DNA of 17,775 nucleotides. It comes from Cellvibrionales bacterium UBA1854. GTDB lineage: Bacteria; Pseudomonadota; Gammaproteobacteria; Pseudomonadales; Porticoccaceae. A program made the position numbers and the translations under genes. Numbering within the stretch: position 1 is the stretch's first letter; the number at the start of each line of letters is the position of its first letter. The stretch is taken from positions 1,255 to 19,029 of the forward strand of contig DDII01000097.1 in assembly GCA_002338445.1 (NCBI GenBank). Direction: 5' to 3'. This document shows, one piece after another, positions 7,079-14,291 of this stretch. Below the pieces are notes generated by a model. It saw only the letters and a list, made by a program, of their open reading frames with translations. It was not told the origin of the DNA and did no database searches.

Positions 7079-8467
7079 ATGATTTCTTTTTCGCGCTTCA
7101 AAACAGTTAGGACAATTTTATTAAGTGTTGTCTTCGGATTCGTAGTGTCTATCTTTCAAATAAGTCACTCCGACGCTTTTAAAGACCCCAACCTTGACTA
7201 TAAACATATTCAAGCTACCTCAACAGACTTGATTATTTCTCGATCAGATTATAACGACGGGCTACATGGATTTTGGTTGGGTCAGTCGATAGCTAACTGG
7301 ACTGGCTTGACAACAGAAAATAACAGAATTGGTGTTGGGAAAACTGGTGACTTTTATACGAGAGACGATTGGGGAAAACTAAACCGTCCCAGTAACCTAC
7401 AAATACATTGGGAAAAAAATCATCGCATAATCGACTATGTCTTTAAATCCGAAGAGGAGATTTGGGGTGCCGATGACGATACAGATATCGAGTATATGTA
7501 CCAACATCTCACTTACCATCATTCCGCTTCGATTCTCTCCGCAGATCAAATAAGGCAGGGCTGGATGCGGCATATTAAAAAATCAGAGCCTAACTACTTG
7601 TGGGTGTCGAATGAGGCGGCTCTTCATCTCATGCATGAGGGGCTTTCCACACCCGAAACTGGATCTCCAACGAATAACCCTCATTTTGACATGATTGACG
7701 CGCAGCTTACGACAGAAATATTTGGTTTGTTTGCCCCAGCAAGTCCTGAAGTAGCTCTTGATCTATCCTATTTGCCAATCCGTGTTACTGCTCATAAAGA
7801 GGCTGCATGGATTGCAGAATTTTACGTTGTAATGCACTCCCTTGCATCGTCTGTAGACAGGACATTACCTATGAAAGAACAAATATTTTGGATGGCAGAT
7901 CGTGCTAGAGAGTATCTGCCGAACGATTCATACCCAGCAAAGATGTTTGACTTTGTGAAAAAACAATTTACGGTCAATTCTCGTTGGGAAGATACTCGTG
8001 ATCAAATATATATGAGGTATCAGTTGGAGGAGGAAGACGGATATACAATCTCCTCAAGAAACTTGTATTGTAACGGCTGCTTTGCAGCTGGTATAAATTA
8101 TGCCGCCAGTTTGGTGAGTCTTTTTTACGGCGAGGGTGATCTAAAAGAGACTATTAAAATTGGCACACTAGCAGGATGGGATTCCGATAATCCGACCGCA
8201 ACATGGGGTGGATTATTGGGTTTCATGCTGGGAAAAGATGGAATCGAGGAGGCTTTTGAGAGAAAATTCTCCGATAAATATCACATACACAGGACTCGAC
8301 AGGCATTTCCTTTAAAAAATGGTATAGACTCTTTCGACGCAATGGCCAAAAAAGGAGTTTTCATCGTAGACCGTATTGTTCAAGATAGACTCGGGGGGGG
8401 TATTGATTTTGAGAAAGGTGTCTGGGTTTTGCCTAATGTGGATCCAAAATCGATACAATCTTTTTAG
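7079..8467 (+). CDS. Exported ADP-ribosylglycohydrolase-fold protein
   Basis: Starting at 7079 the product is 462 residues and opens with a Sec signal: MISFSRFK, a hydrophobic core, and likely cleavage after SHSDA. An upstream ATG at 7004 would bury this signal behind 25 residues that read through the 11-bp inverted repeat, so I prefer 7079 although neither start has a strong ribosome site. Landmarks of the ADP-ribosylglycohydrolase fold, numbered from 7079, are: GFWLGQSIANWTG (64-76), the metal-binding ADDDTD (131-136), and GWDSDNPTATWGG (366-378), which corresponds to the usual GGDTDT-type motif with Asn in place of the last Thr. The family removes ADP-ribose from proteins or nucleic acids, or cleaves related N-glycosidic bonds. 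Export suggests an extracellular substrate other than cytoplasmic modified proteins, which is inference. Possibly co-transcribed with the MDR gene. Confidence 0.82.
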   Translation: MISFSRFKTVRTILLSVVFGFVVSIFQISHSDAFKDPNLDYKHIQATSTDLIISRSDYNDGLHGFWLGQSIANWTGLTTENNRIGVGKTGDFYTRDDWGKLNRPSNLQIHWEKNHRIIDYVFKSEEEIWGADDDTDIEYMYQHLTYHHSASILSADQIRQGWMRHIKKSEPNYLWVSNEAALHLMHEGLSTPETGSPTNNPHFDMIDAQLTTEIFGLFAPASPEVALDLSYLPIRVTAHKEAAWIAEFYVVMHSLASSVDRTLPMKEQIFWMADRAREYLPNDSYPAKMFDFVKKQFTVNSRWEDTRDQIYMRYQLEEEDGYTISSRNLYCNGCFAAGINYAASLVSLFYGEGDLKETIKIGTLAGWDSDNPTATWGGLLGFMLGKDGIEEAFERKFSDKYHIHRTRQAFPLKNGIDSFDAMAKKGVFIVDRIVQDRLGGGIDFEKGVWVLPNVDPKSIQSF

Positions 8468-8953
8468 GGCACATCGAGCTAATCAGCGTAAGTTAGTTTT
8501 TTTTAAGATCAATTTTTGAGATCAGTTATTATCTTTGACGGAGCTTTATATTTCTTCAGGACAGCTATTCTGATAAGGATAGCGTAAAAATTGGAGGAAT
8601 TTTTTAGAAAAGATTTCTTTAATTGTTAGCTCCTACATTCGGTTAACCGTACGATGTGATTAGTTTTTATCCAATCAGATAAGTAAAAGCTCTATTTTAG
8701 GAAGTGACAGCGCTGGTTGGTGTAAAGCATCAAATTGGAATCAGACTTGATATTGAAGGAATTTCAGGTCTATTTAATCCGTGGATTTCGTTTGCGAAAA
8801 TTCTTAGTGGCTTTGTAGTGCAATATTCACGAGGTACCTGCACCTGCCATTCGCGCTCAATGTAATTCTTTAAAAATTCCACCTCCGTCTTTTCGTGTTA
8901 AGTCGCTCTCGCTTACTTTGCATAAGTATGAAAAAAGCAGATATTTGATATGC
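8468..8953. other. 486-base region without a convincing gene
   Basis: The region lies between two gene 3' ends: the ADP-ribosylglycohydrolase-like gene (+) and the dienelactone hydrolase (-). It contains a weak terminator candidate at 8479-8504. An open frame runs from GTG at 8704 to TAA at 8863-8865 (53 codons, beginning VTALVGVKHQ). It has no properly spaced Shine-Dalgarno (AGGA sits only one base before the GTG), an in-frame TAG two codons upstream, and no recognisable domain. It could be a chance frame or a gene remnant. Nothing else supportable was seen. Confidence 0.4.
8479..8504 (+). terminator. Weak intrinsic terminator candidate
   Basis: CTAA (8479-8482) can pair with TTAG (8493-8496), a 4-bp A/T-rich stem (5 bp with one G-T wobble), followed directly by eight T (8497-8504). 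It sits 12 bases after the stop of the preceding gene. The T-run and position fit a terminator, but the stem is very weak. Confidence 0.3.
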
Positions 8954-9682
8954 TCAATATTCTCTATTCGGTTCGTCGATCTTGAATACTTCCACTAAAA
9001 AGTCCTTTAGTAATTCCCATGAGCGCCGGTTTGCTTCCTCTGAGTATACTGTACCGAAGTTTGGATCACTGGCATTTGGATTTGTGAAAGAGTGCATTGC
9101 TTGTCCGTATATGTGTAACTGCCAATCAACATTTTTTTTTGTCATCTCGCTACAGAACGACTCTAGCTGATCCTTGCCAACCATTGGGTCTTGCATCCCA
9201 TGCATGGCAAGGACTTTAGCAGATATTTTATGTTTCGGAAGATTAGAATCATGTAAAAAACCATGAAAGCTGGCACTACCGCAAAGATTAACACCACTCC
9301 TTGCAAGATCTAGCGCCACTAGTCCACCGAAGCAGTAGCCGCATATTGCAATTTTCGATGTCATAACTCCAGATAGTTTCGAGACTGCATCGTATGCACC
9401 AATAACTCTTGAGGTAAGTTGACTTCGATTATCCAGCAGAGGTTGCATGCGAGCAGAATTCTCCTCAACGCTCGTTCCAGTCACACCGTCACCGTACATG
9501 TCGAGGGCAAATCCAAGGTAACCAAGTTTAGCAAGTTTATTCGCAATATTATCTGCGAACTCGTCTCGACCTCCCCATGCATGTGCGACGATCACCGCAG
9601 GGAAGTTTGCCTCATCCGGAAAAGCTGCATGACCAATGTAATTTTGAGTTTCTACTTGATAATTGACGTTGGTTGTGTGCAT
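8954..9682 (-). CDS. Dienelactone hydrolase family alpha/beta hydrolase
   Basis: A 242-residue cytoplasmic hydrolase with a cysteine nucleophile. The nucleophile elbow GYCFGG is at 115-120 with Cys117, Asp165 is in HGMQDPMV (161-168), and His197 is in MHSFTNP (196-202), so the whole triad is present. AHAWGGRDEF (33-42) supplies the oxyanion region. Family members hydrolyse dienelactone in chlorocatechol degradation, but many relatives without a catabolic cluster act on other esters or lactones. No aromatic-degradation genes are adjacent, so the substrate is left open. The start is supported by AGGAAG six bases before the ATG. Length is normal and no signal peptide is seen. The gene is divergent from the small ORF at 9930. 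Confidence 0.92.
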   Translation of the reverse strand: MHTTNVNYQVETQNYIGHAAFPDEANFPAVIVAHAWGGRDEFADNIANKLAKLGYLGFALDMYGDGVTGTSVEENSARMQPLLDNRSQLTSRVIGAYDAVSKLSGVMTSKIAICGYCFGGLVALDLARSGVNLCGSASFHGFLHDSNLPKHKISAKVLAMHGMQDPMVGKDQLESFCSEMTKKNVDWQLHIYGQAMHSFTNPNASDPNFGTVYSEEANRRSWELLKDFLVEVFKIDEPNREY

Positions 9683-9929
9683 TTTGAGCTTCCTATAAAA
9701 ATAATGAAAATTTTAGACTGGGTCGGAAGTAATATGAGCGATCTTTGTTTTTCTGTCTAGCAATTTGCTCATTTTGCTCTTATGAGGACGATCTTTTCTT
9801 AAATAAATTCTTGGAAAGCACATGTTATGCAAAAAAAACATAAATTAGATTTGAATTATGCATCTAAATTATTAAGCTAAAACTAAATACCTATTCGTAA
9901 TTATTCCGCTCTACAAAAGGAGGTGTTTA
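9683..9929. promoter_or_regulatory. A/T-rich divergent upstream region
   Basis: 247 bases between the dienelactone hydrolase (-) and the 37-residue ORF (+). It contains two short inverted repeats, TTATG/CATAA (9825-9829, 9839-9843, enclosing A8) and TTAGAT/ATCTAA (9845-9850, 9862-9867). These could be operator-like sites. No clear sigma-70 hexamer pair was found. Confidence 0.3.
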
Positions 9930-10043
9930 ATGAGTGTTTTGTACGCGATTTTAGCGGTGTCAGGTATCTTAGGAGCGGCAATTATCCGTCAGGAGGTTGT
10001 GAGTTCACAGCCGTCTGAGCATCGAACCAAAACTGATGACTAG
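9930..10043 (+). CDS. 37-residue membrane peptide (small ORF)
   Basis: ATG at 9930 to TAG at 10041-10043. The ribosome site AAAGGAGGTG (9916-9925) is a near-complete match to the 16S anti-Shine-Dalgarno, four bases before the ATG, and is the strongest in the window. The peptide has one hydrophobic helix, about residues 3-19, containing SGILGA, then a hydrophilic tail with ExxxSSQPSEHRTKTDD character. It would be a single-pass membrane peptide with a short polar C-terminus. A 12-bp stem-loop follows 11 bases after the stop. I do not recognise the family; a small regulatory membrane protein or a toxin-like peptide are both possible. Translation is supported mainly by the ribosome site and the codon-bounded hydrophobic pattern. 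Confidence 0.5.
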   Translation: MSVLYAILAVSGILGAAIIRQEVVSSQPSEHRTKTDD

Positions 10044-10054
10044 ACTAACCTGGA

Positions 10055-10096
10055 ATGCCCAATCGCATTGTTAAAATTTGTGTAGCGATTGGGCAT
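10055..10096. repeat. Perfect 12-bp stem-loop downstream of the small ORF
   Basis: ATGCCCAATCGC (10055-10066) is the exact reverse complement of GCGATTGGGCAT (10085-10096), with an 18-nt loop. It is the strongest hairpin in the window and lies just behind the 37-residue ORF. No T-run follows on either strand, so it may be a factor-assisted terminator, an mRNA-stabilising 3' structure or part of a small RNA. Confidence 0.6.
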
Positions 10097-10193
10097 CTGA
10101 GAGCTTTCTAAAATAAATATAAACATCCACATTATTTGTTTCCTTTTTGATAAATTTCAGGCGTTTCTCAAATTTGGTTGCCAACGGGCATTC

Positions 10194-10220
10194 TTGACCC
10201 ACTTAAAACTATTCTATAAT
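10194..10220 (+). promoter_or_regulatory. Sigma-70-like promoter for the SDR/GH128 gene string
   Basis: TTGACC (10194-10199, five of six consensus) and TATAAT (10215-10220, perfect) are separated by 15 bases, shorter than the preferred 17. They lie about 107 bases before the SDR start at 10327, implying an untranslated leader of about 100 bases. The flanking stretch 10044-10326 holds no gene. Confidence 0.45.
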
Positions 10221-10326
10221 TCTGTTATCTCAAAATGGCTGCTTGTTAGCTGAATAAAAAAGCGTCATGTGTTAATGTCTTAAATCAAGAAGAACGCGGT
10301 AAATACAAACAAGATAAAGAAGCACA

Positions 10327-11104
10327 ATGACTACTCTATTGTTCGATCTAAAGCATAAAACCGCCTTGATTACTGGCGGTAATGGCGGAATTGGACTTGG
10401 CTTGGCGAAAGGCATAGCTAAACAAGGTGGTAACGTGTGTATTTGGGGGCGAAATAAAAAAAAATCAGATCGCTCTCCATGAGTTATCTGATTTCGCGGG
10501 CACTTTTCATTCTATTGTTGTGGATGTGGCTGATGAAGGTGCGGTAAGTGAAGCTTTTTCGGAAACATTAAGCGTATTTGGACGAGTTGATGGATGTTTT
10601 GCTAATGCCGGTGTTGGCAAGCGCAATATATTTCATGAGCAGAATATCGAATCTTGGCGGAGAGTGTATGAGGTGAACCTTGATGGGTTATTTTTCACTC
10701 TTCGAGCTGCGGCTAAGCACATGAAAGAGCGTGCAGAAAGAGGCGATTATGGGGGGCGACTCGTGGGGGTGTCATCCATAGGGGCACGGTTCGGTATGGC
10801 AAAAAGTCAAGCTTATGCCGGTAGCAAGGGAGCAGTAATTTCAATTATGCAGGGGCTAGCGGTTGAGTACGCCCGTTACGGGGTAACTGCGAATTCGATT
10901 CTTCCAGGCCATATTGAAACTGCAATGACTGCAAAAAATTTGGAAAATGAAAAATTTGTGAATGCAATTATTCCTCGAATACCATCTAGACGATTTGGTA
11001 CGCCCGACGATTTCGAGGCGATAGCCGCATACTTGATGAGTGATTCAAGTAACTATCATTCAGGAGATTGCTTTACAATTGATGGCGGCTTCTCGATGTT
11101 TTAA
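10327..11104 (+). CDS. Short-chain dehydrogenase/reductase interrupted by a frameshift at an A9 run
   Basis: The ATG at 10327 begins MTTLLFDLKHKTALI and continues with the cofactor motif TGGNGGIG (16-23). This frame ends early, at a TGA at 10480-10482. The rest of the protein continues in the +1 frame. Removing one A from the nine at 10456-10464 joins the halves as GRNKKNQIALHELSDF and gives a normal 258-residue SDR. It would have NAG at 93-95, Ser150, Tyr163 and Lys167 (YAGSK), and the usual C-terminal DGG. GR at 41-42 suggests NADP(H). A GTG at 10427 in the second frame would lack the cofactor site and is not a credible start. The gene is 19 bases upstream of the 87-residue gene. It may be a sequencing error, a slippage-dependent gene or a pseudogene. 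Confidence 0.85.
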
Positions 11105-11123
11105 GAAAACCATATGGAGTTGT

Positions 11124-11387
11124 ATGTCAGAATTTGATTACCATTTCACCAAGACTAGCGAAGCGATAGAGAAATACCTCACAGAATCCCTCGATACCTG
11201 CTTGGCAGGTGGTTTTATTGTTGAGAGCGACAGAGCATTGATTCTCCGCTATCTTAATGAGGAGACAGTCTGCGCGATTGGTGCACTTAACACAAGTATT
11301 TATGCCTCCCAATCGCGGACGAGTTTTATTTATTTTTTGTTAAATCAGGCTAGAGATTTTATGGATAAAACGGAAACTGAACTATGA
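11124..11387 (+). CDS. 87-residue protein of unknown function
   Basis: It starts at MSEFDYHF, where GGAG lies four bases before the ATG. A longer frame back to 11040 overlaps the SDR and is rejected. The product has no signal peptide or clear membrane segment. It looks mostly helical: an acidic/amphipathic first half (TSEAIEKYLTESLDT, 10-24), a central LILRYLNEETVC (39-50), and a C-terminal helix ending DKTETEL. Cys26 and Cys50 are the only cysteines. No family is recognised. It follows the SDR by 19 bases, and its TGA overlaps the next ATG (ATGA), so it is translationally linked to the exported 185-residue protein. Gene status is supported by the ribosome site and coupling; the function is unknown. 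Confidence 0.6.
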   Translation: MSEFDYHFTKTSEAIEKYLTESLDTCLAGGFIVESDRALILRYLNEETVCAIGALNTSIYASQSRTSFIYFLLNQARDFMDKTETEL

Positions 11388-11941
11388 ATGGATACCTTAA
11401 CTTCCAGGGGCTACTGTTTTGGAGAAATGGTGGGTGGGCATTTCGTTTGTGTTTGATTTTAATATCGTTATCCCTCGCATTTACAAATACGGTAATTGGG
11501 GAACCTTTTGAATATGACTCATGTATTTCCGCGGATAAAGAACTCGGTGATTCAGCATTTTGGGCAGTAACATCTGCGAAATTATATGAAGAAAAGGAAT
11601 ACTCGAGAGCAGTAGCTGTCGTTGATGTGTGTTTCAATCGGTGGGGTCCTGAGGCAGGTCAGCAGCAAAAAAGGTTATTAGAAATGAATGCAAAGTGCCC
11701 ACCGACGGGAAGAGTTAACAGGCACAATCGGTTGTCAATTGAAGAAGATTATCTTATGAACGATGTTTCATTTGCGCTTTGGGTCAAGGCTCGATCTTTG
11801 GATGAGCTAGGTGAAGTTGAAAGTGCAAAGAGCGCCTATGCACAATGTTTATACATGATTTGTGGCCGAGTGTGGGATCCTAGGGGATGGTTTTGGAGCC
11901 CTGCGGAGGATTGTATAAAGTACGCGAAAAAGCTTTCCTAG
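11384..11941 (+). CDS. Exported TPR-like cysteine-rich protein of unknown function
   Basis: A 185-residue product. An N-terminal signal or anchor is seen, with Arg14 and Arg21 before a hydrophobic core at about 22-38 (LCLILISLSLAF). Two segments look like tetratricopeptide-type helix pairs: about 56-87 (SAKLYEEKEYSRAVAVVDVC) and about 127-158 (KARSLDELGEVESAKSAYAQ). The C-terminus has an unusual aromatic motif, GRVWDPRGWFWSP (161-173). Mature cysteines at 47, 83, 105, 155, 160 and 177 make an even set of six, compatible with disulfides after export. It overlaps the preceding gene by four bases and lies 114 bases upstream of the GH128 gene, so a role alongside that enzyme (scaffold, binding or assembly) is possible but only inferred. 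No named family is recognised. Confidence 0.65.
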   Translation: MNGYLNFQGLLFWRNGGWAFRLCLILISLSLAFTNTVIGEPFEYDSCISADKELGDSAFWAVTSAKLYEEKEYSRAVAVVDVCFNRWGPEAGQQQKRLLEMNAKCPPTGRVNRHNRLSIEEDYLMNDVSFALWVKARSLDELGEVESAKSAYAQCLYMICGRVWDPRGWFWSPAEDCIKYAKKLS

Positions 11942-12055
11942 TCGTGGATTGGAGATGATTTTGTTATCTCCGGGTGTTCCATGTGTTTTACTGATGACCA
12001 TCATTCCTGGGTAGTGCCGCAATAGATGCACAAATAAGGAGAATGCGATTTCTAC

Positions 12056-14158
12056 TTGATTACAAAATACATCTGCTCTCTTGCCTTTGCTGGATTTTTT
12101 TTGTACAGCGGCTCTAGTGCCTCTGTGGATACCGACGGGGACGGCGTTAATGATTCTCAGGAAATTCTTGATGGTACTGATCCGAAGAATAACCTTGATT
12201 GTTTAAGTTGCAAGGTGACGATCTCGGGTATGGTCTATCACTGGAAGAATCATTCTTTAATACAAGCTGTAACTGTGATTTCAGAGGAACTTTCTGTAGG
12301 AGAGTCGAATCATCAAGCTCAGGGGGGCATAACCGGAACAGACGGGAGATATGACCTCCAAGTGCGATCTGACGGCGCTGATAGGCTTGTTGCTGCGAAG
12401 GAAATCATTGAGGATAATTTTGCCGGTGTTATCACTTCTGCTGATGCCTTGGCGGCTTTAAAGATTTCGGTTGGAGTCAATCCAAACGTTGATCCCGATG
12501 GTTCTGGCCCACTTAACTCCCTGCCAATTTCTCCATACCAGTATATTGCAGCAGACGTGAATCGGGATGGAAGAGTCACTTCAGCAGATGCCTTAGAGAT
12601 TTTAAAGATGTCGGTAATGGTCAGTGATACTAAAGAATCCCAATGGATTTTTGTATCGGAGGACTTTGATTTCTGGGACGAAACATCGCGTGAGTTCTAT
12701 ACTACCAAGTCTGACGTGATGTGGAGAAGCACAGAAATTTTTGCAGAGCCAGAGCAAAAATCCGTTCAAAATATGGTCGGAATTTTAATGGGCGACGTGA
12801 ATGGTAGCTGGGAAGCCCCAGAGCAGAGTTTTAAAGTAACGAGCGAACATTTCAGGGAATTTGTTCACGCAAATTCGGGTTCATTTTCACAATGGAGTAT
12901 ACGTGATCTTAATTCAGATGGTGGAAATTTTGCTCCACCGCAGCCATCCCAGGTGGCGCAGATTAGCAAGAAAAGAGGTCTGGCGTATGGCTACCTCACT
13001 GAGGCGGATCTTCAAGTTATGGCCGGAAAAGTGAGGTGGTGGTATAACTGGGGTAAGGAGGCAAAAGATACAGTTCAAGCCGTCTATGCAGATTATGGAT
13101 ATGATTTTGTTCCGATGGCGTGGGGAGGCAGATTTGACGACACTGTTATTAGGAGGTTTGTTGAGGATAATTCTAATGTGAGATACCTATTGGGATTCAA
13201 TGAGCCTGGGCACAAAAACCAAGCAAATTTGACTCCTGCTCAGGCGGCTGCTCAGTGGCCTAGATTGCAATCTATCGCAGACGACCACAATTTAGTGCTT
13301 GTATCCCCCGGCGTAAATTATGCGCCGGGGGATGTCGATATTCCCGGGACCGAAAATGATGGAAACCCATTGGAATATTTGAGAGCCTTTTTTAACGAAT
13401 GCAATGACTGCCGAGTGGATCACCTAGCGATCCATGGGTATATGAGGAACCCGAGTAACTTTAAAGAGTATGTTAGAAAATTCGAGGAATTCAATAAACC
13501 GATATGGATAACTGAATGGGCCTCCATGGGTGATTGGGCTGTTCAATCTGACAGAAACCATCCAGGCCTTGAGTGGCAGATGGATTACCTTGCCGAGACA
13601 ACCCGGTGGCTTGAGCAGACGGAATCAGTTTACAGATATGCGTGGTTTGTCGGGCGGAACCGGTATGGATTAAATGAACCGCCTTATAACAGTATTCTAG
13701 CTGAGGATGGGGTTCTGTCACCATTAGGGGGAATTTATGTCGCGATTCCATCGATGGATTATCGATATCAAATTCCCTCAAAAATAGAGGCTGAGGGTGC
13801 ACATGAGCTATCTGGGTTCAATCACCAACCCACGAATGATAATGATGGACTGGCACATCTGGTTGCCACGCCCGGAGATGAGGCAGTATTTAAGATTTCA
13901 TCAGAGGTACCTGTTGAATGTGTTTTTGATCTTCGAATCGCATCTGCGAGGCTTGGGGGAGTATTAATCCAGCTAAATGGGGAGATTGCTCATCGATTCC
14001 CTGAGGTGAGCACTGGCTCAAACGATGCCTGGCTGACCTTTCGATCGGATCCAGTTATCATCCCGGTTGGGGAACATGATTTAATAATTCGGTCTGAAAG
14101 CGAATTTCGCTTTAACTGGTTGCACATCTCTGAATGTCTTGCACCTGAGATCCAATAA
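12056..14158 (+). CDS. Multidomain GH128 endo-beta-1,3-glucanase with EF-hand/dockerin-like modules
   Basis: A 700-residue secreted enzyme predicted to cut beta-1,3-glucan such as laminarin. Order: signal peptide (about 1-22); DTDGDGVNDSQE calcium loop (25-36); a beta-sandwich-like part (about 52-105); a dockerin-like pair with VITSADALAALK (125-136) and the EF loop DVNRDGRVTSAD (167-178); a linker with GDVNGSW (246-252); the GH128 barrel (about 306-566); and a CBM6-like beta-sandwich (about 576-693, beginning KIEAEG). The barrel has WWYNWG (328-333), FVPMAWGG, LGFNEPGHKNQ with Glu383 as likely acid/base, and PIWITEW with Glu487 as likely nucleophile. The start is uncertain: TTG at 12056 is 14 bases from AAGGAG (12036-12041), while ATG at 12043 is one base from it and out of frame. 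The 114-base gap to the 185-residue gene permits co-transcription. Confidence 0.88.
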   Translation: MITKYICSLAFAGFFLYSGSSASVDTDGDGVNDSQEILDGTDPKNNLDCLSCKVTISGMVYHWKNHSLIQAVTVISEELSVGESNHQAQGGITGTDGRYDLQVRSDGADRLVAAKEIIEDNFAGVITSADALAALKISVGVNPNVDPDGSGPLNSLPISPYQYIAADVNRDGRVTSADALEILKMSVMVSDTKESQWIFVSEDFDFWDETSREFYTTKSDVMWRSTEIFAEPEQKSVQNMVGILMGDVNGSWEAPEQSFKVTSEHFREFVHANSGSFSQWSIRDLNSDGGNFAPPQPSQVAQISKKRGLAYGYLTEADLQVMAGKVRWWYNWGKEAKDTVQAVYADYGYDFVPMAWGGRFDDTVIRRFVEDNSNVRYLLGFNEPGHKNQANLTPAQAAAQWPRLQSIADDHNLVLVSPGVNYAPGDVDIPGTENDGNPLEYLRAFFNECNDCRVDHLAIHGYMRNPSNFKEYVRKFEEFNKPIWITEWASMGDWAVQSDRNHPGLEWQMDYLAETTRWLEQTESVYRYAWFVGRNRYGLNEPPYNSILAEDGVLSPLGGIYVAIPSMDYRYQIPSKIEAEGAHELSGFNHQPTNDNDGLAHLVATPGDEAVFKISSEVPVECVFDLRIASARLGGVLIQLNGEIAHRFPEVSTGSNDAWLTFRSDPVIIPVGEHDLIIRSESEFRFNWLHISECLAPEIQ

Positions 14159-14291
14159 TAACAGTACCTACCTAATATTTATTTTTCCAATAAATTTTGT
14201 GTTTATTAAGCCAACTTTTGTAAACATGTCTCATCCCTCTGAAGGCGATAACTGAGCTACCGAATTATAACATGGGGTTCAACTCGCAAAA

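Noticed and set aside
10427..11104. A shorter SDR starting at GTG 10427
   Set aside because: It would lack the cofactor-binding TGGNGGIG motif, which is present directly upstream in the other frame.
11040..11387. 115-residue version of the small gene after the SDR
   Set aside because: The first 28 residues overlap the SDR coding end; the ATG at 11124 has its own GGAG ribosome site.
11951..11971. GGAGAT/ATCTCC hairpin between the 185-residue gene and GH128
   Set aside because: A 6-bp stem with a 9-nt loop and no following T-run is too weak to call a terminator.
14241..14290. tRNA-like pieces: TGAGCTACC (a D-arm in reverse) and GGTTCAACTC (T-arm-like)
   Set aside because: They lie on opposite strands and no cloverleaf, anticodon stem or acceptor stem can be formed around either.
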